Shown: piece by piece, positions 59,739-64,000 of the stretch
Numbering within the stretch: the stretch's first letter is position 1
Layout of the letters: every line of letters starts with the position of its first letter
From: Cohnella sp. AR92
GTDB taxonomy: Bacteria > Bacillota > Bacilli > Paenibacillales > Paenibacillaceae
Reading direction: 5' to 3'
Assembly (NCBI RefSeq): GCF_003990975.1
Contig: NZ_RZJR01000014.1
Span: 62,001 to 126,000, forward strand
DNA length: 64,000 bases
Translations under genes and position numbers: made by a program
Notes under the pieces: model-generated
Database searches by the model: none
What the model saw: only the letters and a program-made list of their open reading frames with translations
What the model was told of the DNA's origin: nothing

Positions 59739-60137
59739 ATGAACCCTAAAAAGCTAGTTGATAAAGATGAGACTCTTGGGAATATCGTGAAGGTGTCCGA
59801 GATTCTTGAATATATCGTCCTCGCAGAGCTGATGACGCATGGTCCTACCTTTCAGCAAAACCTTGAGCAGCGCATAATTGAAGTCCTGGACCGCGTTGGA
59901 GTCAATAAAGGGTACCTTTCCCAACGGACTAGCAAGCTCATTGAAACAGGAAAGGTTGAACACGTTGGAATAGACCCGGAACACCGTTCCCGACACTTCC
60001 TGAGCATCACCGAGGATGGTGTGGACTACCTGAAAAAGCTCATGCAAGAAGTACCTGGTAAAGTGGAAATTGCGATGAGGACTTATAATGCCTTCGAGAC
60101 ATACATGAAGAAGTATGCCAAAATGCCGCTAAAGTGA
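59739..60137 (+). CDS. Winged-helix regulator (MarR/PadR-like)
   Basis: A 132-residue protein starting MNPKKLVDKDETLGNIVKVS. The core (EYIVLAELMTHGPTFQQNLE, GVNKGYLSQRTSKLIETGKV, HFLSITEDGVDYLKKLM) has the helix-turn-helix plus wing of a MarR/PadR-type repressor. It may bind the palindromic operator at the operon's promoter. AAGGAG lies about 12 bases before the ATG. Confidence 0.6.
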   Translation: MNPKKLVDKDETLGNIVKVSEILEYIVLAELMTHGPTFQQNLEQRIIEVLDRVGVNKGYLSQRTSKLIETGKVEHVGIDPEHRSRHFLSITEDGVDYLKKLMQEVPGKVEIAMRTYNAFETYMKKYAKMPLK

Positions 60138-60149
60138 GGAGTTCTTTCG

Positions 60150-60515
60150 ATGACTTATGATGGAAAAACAGTAGTTACCGATGCAGAATTATTCCGTTGC
60201 TCCCTCTTCCGCACTCCCGTAACGATTAACATGGGTGATTGTTCCGATCATGGGATTATCGTGAATCAGTTCGACGAGGATTGCCTCTATGTTGATGGAG
60301 CTTTTTATATCCGGAGCGGGATCCAGGTTGAGCGTACGGAAATAAAAACAGACGCCGATCTGTATAACTGCCTCCTGTTCCAAACTTCTGTCGAGGTCCG
60401 AACAGCTGGGATCGTCAATACCTATGCTTCAACGATAAACGCGTTTAATGAAGAAATTGTGTTTGCAGACAATGAGTTCTTCTTCAGAATGCTGTCGGAG
60501 TTCTATGCAGCCTGA
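60150..60515 (+). CDS. Hypothetical protein with internal duplication
   Basis: A 121-residue protein made of two similar halves: DAELFRCSLFRTPVTI...FDEDCLYVDGAFYIR and DADLYNCLLFQTSVEV...FNEEIVFADNEFFFR, each about 45 residues and beta-rich. GAGGAG precedes the ATG. The repeated module suggests a small beta-barrel or SH3-like fold. No family is recognised. Confidence 0.55.
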   Translation: MTYDGKTVVTDAELFRCSLFRTPVTINMGDCSDHGIIVNQFDEDCLYVDGAFYIRSGIQVERTEIKTDADLYNCLLFQTSVEVRTAGIVNTYASTINAFNEEIVFADNEFFFRMLSEFYAA

Positions 60516-60552
60516 TCGCTCGTCCATTCCCCCTAATCAAGCAGGTGAACTT

Positions 60553-61146
60553 ATGACGAAACCATATTCTGAGGTGGTTAAAGACCTCAAAGAACGCTTC
60601 CCTAATGGAACCGTAGTAAATAACCGCTTCATCCCTAATCAGGTGTATATAGACCGTCTGGAAGCCGCTACAGAGAGTGAATGGAGCAAAGAGATCCTTC
60701 GCTTGGATATCCGCCCGGAAGCGGGATATGTATGTGCAATCGTTCGGGTGAAGATTGGTGACTACCATCGGGACGGCTATAAGGTCGAGAAAATTAAACC
60801 AGGAGCGGATGACAAAGCACTCACAACAGCGATCGATCTGGCCGTTAATGGAGCATTAGTAACCGCGATCGATGATTGGCAAGTTGGCTGGATAAATCTA
60901 GCCGAGACAGGCAATCGTGACTGGGCCACGAATCCAGGCATTACGCTTCTGCAGGCAGAGAAGGCAAATACGCAATCGACTAAGGCTACAGGAGCTGCCG
61001 TCCCTTCCTCTTCCACTCGGAATTGCTCTAATTGCCGTCAGCAGCTAACAGTTGAAGATATCGATTATCTAAAAACCATCCCAAAGTTAAAAATCGACTT
61101 TTGCAGAGCACATGTCCCTAAGTTTTATCTGAAGAATAAAAACTAA
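60553..61146 (+). CDS. Rad52-like annealing-type protein with C-terminal zinc motif
   Basis: A 197-residue protein starting MTKPYSEVVKDLKERFP. IRPEAGYVCAIVRVKIGDYH, then ALTTAIDLAVNGALVTAIDD, resembles the beta-strands-plus-helix core seen in Rad52-like single-strand annealing proteins, though less clearly than the gene at 51278. The C-terminus CSNCRQQLTVEDIDYLKTIP...DFCRAHV gives C-x2-C...C-x2-H, a likely zinc site. AGGTGA precedes the ATG at 60553. Last gene of its operon, before a bidirectional terminator. Confidence 0.5.
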   Translation: MTKPYSEVVKDLKERFPNGTVVNNRFIPNQVYIDRLEAATESEWSKEILRLDIRPEAGYVCAIVRVKIGDYHRDGYKVEKIKPGADDKALTTAIDLAVNGALVTAIDDWQVGWINLAETGNRDWATNPGITLLQAEKANTQSTKATGAAVPSSSTRNCSNCRQQLTVEDIDYLKTIPKLKIDFCRAHVPKFYLKNKN

Positions 61147-61184
61147 AGAGCCTTCGAGGTTAATCCTCGAGAGGCTCTTTTTCT
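61146..61184. terminator. Bidirectional terminator
   Basis: AAAGAGCC(TT)CGAGG...CCTCG(AG)AGGCTCTTT, with T5 on the plus strand and A-rich on the other side. It serves both converging operons. Confidence 0.85.
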
Positions 61185-62119
61185 AACGCTTTCGCTAATA
61201 ATAAGTTTACTGTCTGATCAAACGTATTTCCGGTTTGATGAGTTAATTCAGTTATTCGCTCATATATAGCCTTGGTGTAATTTGTTCTCTTTGCTACGAG
61301 GCTTCCTTCCAGCTCAATGTACTCACCATTAAAATGGATGTTACCTTCAACTAGATACTGCTCTAATAGCTTATAGTCAGAATTACTACCTTTAAACCGT
61401 CCAATTCTACAAGTAACAAAATAGTGATTCTCACGTTCAAAAACACGAATATTTTTTGTGCCCATGAATTCGATCATAGTTGTTAAAAGACTATATATTT
61501 TAGAATTTACATCAGATTCCCTAGGGAAGTTAAACAGAATGCGTCCAGTTTTTCGCTCATAGGGTAAATCTAAACAAGGTTTCGAAGTAGGCAAATACCC
61601 ACTCGGCTCTATGATATTCATATTTTGATCCATCAATCGAATAGGATCGACAGATAGTACGACAACTTTTTGATTATGCAAGGTAAAACTATCAAACAGC
61701 CTTAAATTGTTTTTATATAAGTTAAGTTCTCTTCCACTGTCTCTAGATAATGGGCTACTTGAGCTATTGTCTAAAGATTCTTTTAGAGCCAGACAATCGG
61801 ATCTTTTAAAAACCCTTCGGAGTTGACTCCCGTACATAATCATCTGGCTTGGAATTTGATCTGATTTTGCAAGCACGCCTAAATATTGTTTAGAAACCCC
61901 AATTAGTTTCGCTGCATCTACTACAAACAAGGTGTCTTGATCAAACCACTTCTTCTTTAATTTTTGATACTCTTCATCTGTAAAACGATAGCCTCCATCA
62001 CTCCTGTAAGTGTCCGGATTCACAGGTGTAATGAGCCCTTTCTCAACCCAATGGCGTATCGTATTTACAGACTTATTCAATTGATTAGCCATTTCTTTTT
62101 GAGATATATAGTTTGACAT
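61160..62119 (-). CDS. MerR-type helix-turn-helix protein
   Basis: A 319-residue protein. Residues 4-55 form a MerR-like helix-turn-helix (YISQKEMANQLNKSVNTIRH...GYRFTDEEYQKL). A second helix-turn-helix-like unit lies at about 62-105 (LFVVDAAKLIGVSKQYLGVL). The rest is unknown, ending in a ribbon-helix-like segment (TKAIYERITELTHQTGNTFD). ACGAGGGCC precedes the ATG. It could regulate the neighbouring genes or act in plasmid maintenance. Confidence 0.6.
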   Translation of the reverse strand: MSNYISQKEMANQLNKSVNTIRHWVEKGLITPVNPDTYRSDGGYRFTDEEYQKLKKKWFDQDTLFVVDAAKLIGVSKQYLGVLAKSDQIPSQMIMYGSQLRRVFKRSDCLALKESLDNSSSSPLSRDSGRELNLYKNNLRLFDSFTLHNQKVVVLSVDPIRLMDQNMNIIEPSGYLPTSKPCLDLPYERKTGRILFNFPRESDVNSKIYSLLTTMIEFMGTKNIRVFERENHYFVTCRIGRFKGSNSDYKLLEQYLVEGNIHFNGEYIELEGSLVAKRTNYTKAIYERITELTHQTGNTFDQTVNLLLAKALEKEPLED

Positions 62120-62260
62120 TTAGGCCCTCGTTCTTCCGCACTATATTAGGGGAATTTTTGGAGATAACTAGTACTGTAGAATCAAGAATAACATATCATA
62201 TGTGACATGACTATATAGATTACCCACGATATTCCAGCTAATTATACCTTACTTCGTGTA

Positions 62261-63349
62261 TTATTTTGCATACCTAACGACTTTGTTTTTACCGGTTGTT
62301 TTTGCTTGATACATCGCTTGATCGGCCTGCTTAATCAGCTCTTCATGGGATACTCCTTCTTCCCTTGTACTGTATCCAATACTTGCTGTTACGCCTGGAT
62401 CAGTCTCTTTTTCAATCCGGAAACGGATTCTTTCTGTTAGCTGCTTCAAATCAACTGCCTCATTCCGAACAAGTCCCACTAGTTCTTCTCCGCCATATCT
62501 TCCGGCCATACCGATGCCATCTAATTCTTCCTTTAGAATATTTGCAACTTGTTTTAACACATCATCGCCAGCTTTATGTCCTCTAGTATCATTTAAACGC
62601 TTGAAATTATCAATATCGCTGAAGATTACAGTTACTGGGCGCCCTGCATTCACAGCCCTTTGTACATTCTCGTAAAAGTGCCGGCGGTTAAAGATGCCAG
62701 TTAAAGCATCTGTTATCGATGATAAATGAGACTTCTGCATAACCTCTATAACCCGCTCCAACAGTATGAAGAAGAGGATCGAGTAAGATAATACAGGCAG
62801 CACTTTAACAGCGAATAATGGCCAGTGCTCAGGCTGCTCCTTCCACTCCATCCACACTTTTACCCCATCTGTAAGTAAAAAGGTAAAGATCGCCCAGCGG
62901 AATTTATGATCATTACCAACCCGACTACCCAATAGGATCAAAGATGCCAACATAATTACCGCCATATAAGCCATTTGAAACCAACTATTAAGTAAGGATA
63001 ATCCACCGGCTGCCAAACATAGCCCATAGAACAATCCCTGCACTTTAACGGATGTAAGGTGGTAAAGTTGATAAAACCCCAACAACAGAAGGATAAAGGC
63101 GCATTCGCCTACTACCGTTATTCCTCGATCGATCCAGACGTTGGTTATGGTAATGGAAGATAACCAAATGGAAGCGAGATGATCGAGCAATGTAAGCAGC
63201 AGAGAGATAGATAGCGTCAAATACGATTTCTTGCGTCTTTGCCTGAAGAGCTTAATCGATATTAGTAACATCAATAGAAGCACCGGCAGTAATATTAGCG
63301 ATGATATGATGGCGCCTTGTAAGCCAATAAAGATGTCAAAAAAATTCAT
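62261..63349 (-). CDS. Membrane-bound GGDEF diguanylate cyclase
   Basis: A 362-residue protein with seven or so hydrophobic helices in residues 5-200. A GGDEF domain follows (DALTGIFNRRHFYENV at about 215-230; RYGGEELVGLV carrying the GGEE(L) active site; ASIGYSTREEG). An inhibitory-site RxxD is not obvious. It would make c-di-GMP at the membrane. I place the start at the ATG at 63349, with AGGTGA upstream. An earlier in-frame ATG directly follows a terminator. Its leader contains a hairpin at 63407-63439. Confidence 0.85.
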   Translation of the reverse strand: MNFFDIFIGLQGAIISSLILLPVLLLMLLISIKLFRQRRKKSYLTLSISLLLTLLDHLASIWLSSITITNVWIDRGITVVGECAFILLLLGFYQLYHLTSVKVQGLFYGLCLAAGGLSLLNSWFQMAYMAVIMLASLILLGSRVGNDHKFRWAIFTFLLTDGVKVWMEWKEQPEHWPLFAVKVLPVLSYSILFFILLERVIEVMQKSHLSSITDALTGIFNRRHFYENVQRAVNAGRPVTVIFSDIDNFKRLNDTRGHKAGDDVLKQVANILKEELDGIGMAGRYGGEELVGLVRNEAVDLKQLTERIRFRIEKETDPGVTASIGYSTREEGVSHEELIKQADQAMYQAKTTGKNKVVRYAK

Positions 63350-63406
63350 TTCAATCACCTGACTTCCATAGTTTGTTTTTCCTTGTGGTGTATTAAAAGA
63401 GACCAT

Positions 63407-63439
63407 AAAAAAGAAAAGAGCACACCACGAGTGGCGTGC
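63407..63439 (-). terminator. Leader terminator of the diguanylate cyclase gene
   Basis: GCACGCCAC-TC-GTGGTGTGC on the minus strand, nearly perfect, followed by a T-rich run. It lies between the promoter at 63475-63504 and the gene, so it may act as an attenuator. It could also mark the end of the partial gene upstream. Confidence 0.65.
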
Positions 63440-63474
63440 CTTGAGTCTTTCTCCTAGGCGAATATTGTATTTAT

Positions 63475-63504
63475 ATTATAGTTGAGAAATTATGTAATTC
63501 GCAA
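63475..63504 (-). promoter_or_regulatory. Promoter of the diguanylate cyclase gene
   Basis: On the minus strand TTGCGA and TATAAT are separated by 18 bases. Confidence 0.6.
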
Positions 63505-63542
63505 TCCTTCCTTTTCTGCACATCTTCTCTTCTTTAACCAGG

Positions 63543-64000
63543 TTAGTTATTTATGATGTAGCGACGGTCTTCGTGACTTTTTTCTTTGAGCTCCACGTGC
63601 GGTATAGACTCTATGTAGTGGCAGACAGGTAAGAAAATATGAGGCTTGCCTGTTAGGAAGCGGATATCCGGCGCCTGGTGCTCCGATATGAGAAGCTCGC
63701 TTATGATACGCGCGCTTTGGACACCGCTTTCTAGGAGCTGTTTTGTCGGTCCTTGTAGGTAATGTGGGAGCTCAAATATTGGAGCGGGACGATCGCTCTT
63801 GAGTGGCTTATTCCAGGTGAATAAATCAATGTCTGCAGCCGGCTCCGGCGCCGTTGGCGGCGCAGAAACGATCTGTGGTGGACTTGGTGGTGCAGAAGCG
63901 GCGCTACGCCGCTGACGCAGGCGCCGGATCTGACTCTCCAGGAGTGGCAGCCCACGTTTGAGTTGCTCGGAAACATCCTTCGGAAGATCCTCTCCTTGGA
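63543..64000 (-). CDS. C-terminal part of an unknown protein (5' end outside window)
   Basis: An uninterrupted frame enters from the right edge and ends with TAA at 63543, giving about 152 residues. A coiled, arginine-rich piece (QIRRLRQRRSA) is followed by an Ala/Pro-rich linker (PPSPPQIVSAPPTAPEPAAD). A compact C-terminal domain comes next (YLQGPTKQLLESGVQSARII; ISEHQAPDIRFLTGKPHIFL). No family is recognised. Its frame does not join that of the truncated gene at the left edge. Confidence 0.5.
   Translation of the reverse strand, partial: QGEDLPKDVSEQLKRGLPLLESQIRRLRQRRSAASAPPSPPQIVSAPPTAPEPAADIDLFTWNKPLKSDRPAPIFELPHYLQGPTKQLLESGVQSARIISELLISEHQAPDIRFLTGKPHIFLPVCHYIESIPHVELKEKSHEDRRYIINN

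Noticed and set aside
63731-63976. 81-codon minus-strand frame at the right edge
   Set aside because: The alternative frame is open to the edge, has normal composition and a compact C-terminal domain, so I kept that one.
1-64000. Window as a complete circular replicon with one gene spanning the ends
   Set aside because: The frames of the truncated minus-strand genes at the two edges do not match when joined, and the round length suggests an arbitrary cut.

Overview
This window looks like part of a large, self-transmissible plasmid (or plasmid-like element) of an endospore-forming Gram-positive bacterium, most likely Paenibacillaceae. The grounds are a complete gerA-type spore germination operon, a Spo0E-like phosphatase, S-layer-homology proteins, strong AGGAGG ribosome sites, a DinR/LexA-type SOS box and mid-range GC. 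Plasmid character is clear: a type III (tubulin-like) TubR/TubZ partition cassette with a repeat-rich centromere, an initiator gene next to twelve iterons, an SSB, a Rad52-like annealing protein and a Gram-positive type IV secretion (conjugation) gene set. No rRNA, tRNA, CRISPR array or intact transposase was seen.

Layout. 1-6.6 kb (minus strand): a transfer module with two winged-helix 'replication-relaxation'-type proteins, an S1-domain RNA-binding protein and a VirD4-type coupling ATPase. 6.6-12.3 kb: non-coding centromere-like DNA, tubR-tubZ, an EcsC-family gene, a second repeat-rich spacer and a MerR/coiled-coil protein resembling TubY. 12.5-21.6 kb: a DNA-repair module (ATP-dependent ligase, Y-family polymerase with YolD-like partner, Ku) interrupted by a GC-richer block of surface-protein genes and ~70-bp tandem repeats. 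21.9-31.2 kb: a LacI-controlled, ribose-type ABC uptake and catabolic operon that also carries a ureidoglycolate-lyase-like cupin, an M20 amidohydrolase, a class-I-amidotransferase-like protein and a ribokinase. 31.5-35 kb: gerA/B/C. 35-38.6 kb: decayed and orphan genes. 38.8-47.2 kb (minus): VirB8-, VirB1-, VirB6-, VirB4-, VirB3- and VirB2-like genes. 47.5-52.3 kb: small unknown genes, SSB and Rad52-like protein. 53-58.4 kb: replication region. 58.4-64 kb: regulatory and unknown genes, a diguanylate cyclase and a truncated gene at the right edge.

The most unusual feature is regulatory. At least four operons (the S1 gene, the coupling-protein operon, the T4SS operon and the replication operon) begin with the same leader: a conserved GAGCGGAAGACGC sequence forming a terminator hairpin with compensatory base changes, followed by a T-run and then a Shine-Dalgarno site. 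Transfer, replication and maintenance may therefore share one RNA-level switch, possibly involving the plasmid's own S1-domain protein. Other operons carry unrelated leader terminators. In the replication region a promoter-plus-terminator small RNA of about 160 nt lies fully antisense to the predicted leader of the second replication gene. The initiator gene is co-transcribed with a Spo0E-like phosphatase and an HD-GYP protein, and a GGDEF cyclase is also present, so the element could influence sporulation and c-di-GMP in its host. All functional links are inferred from sequence reading alone; no database search was run.
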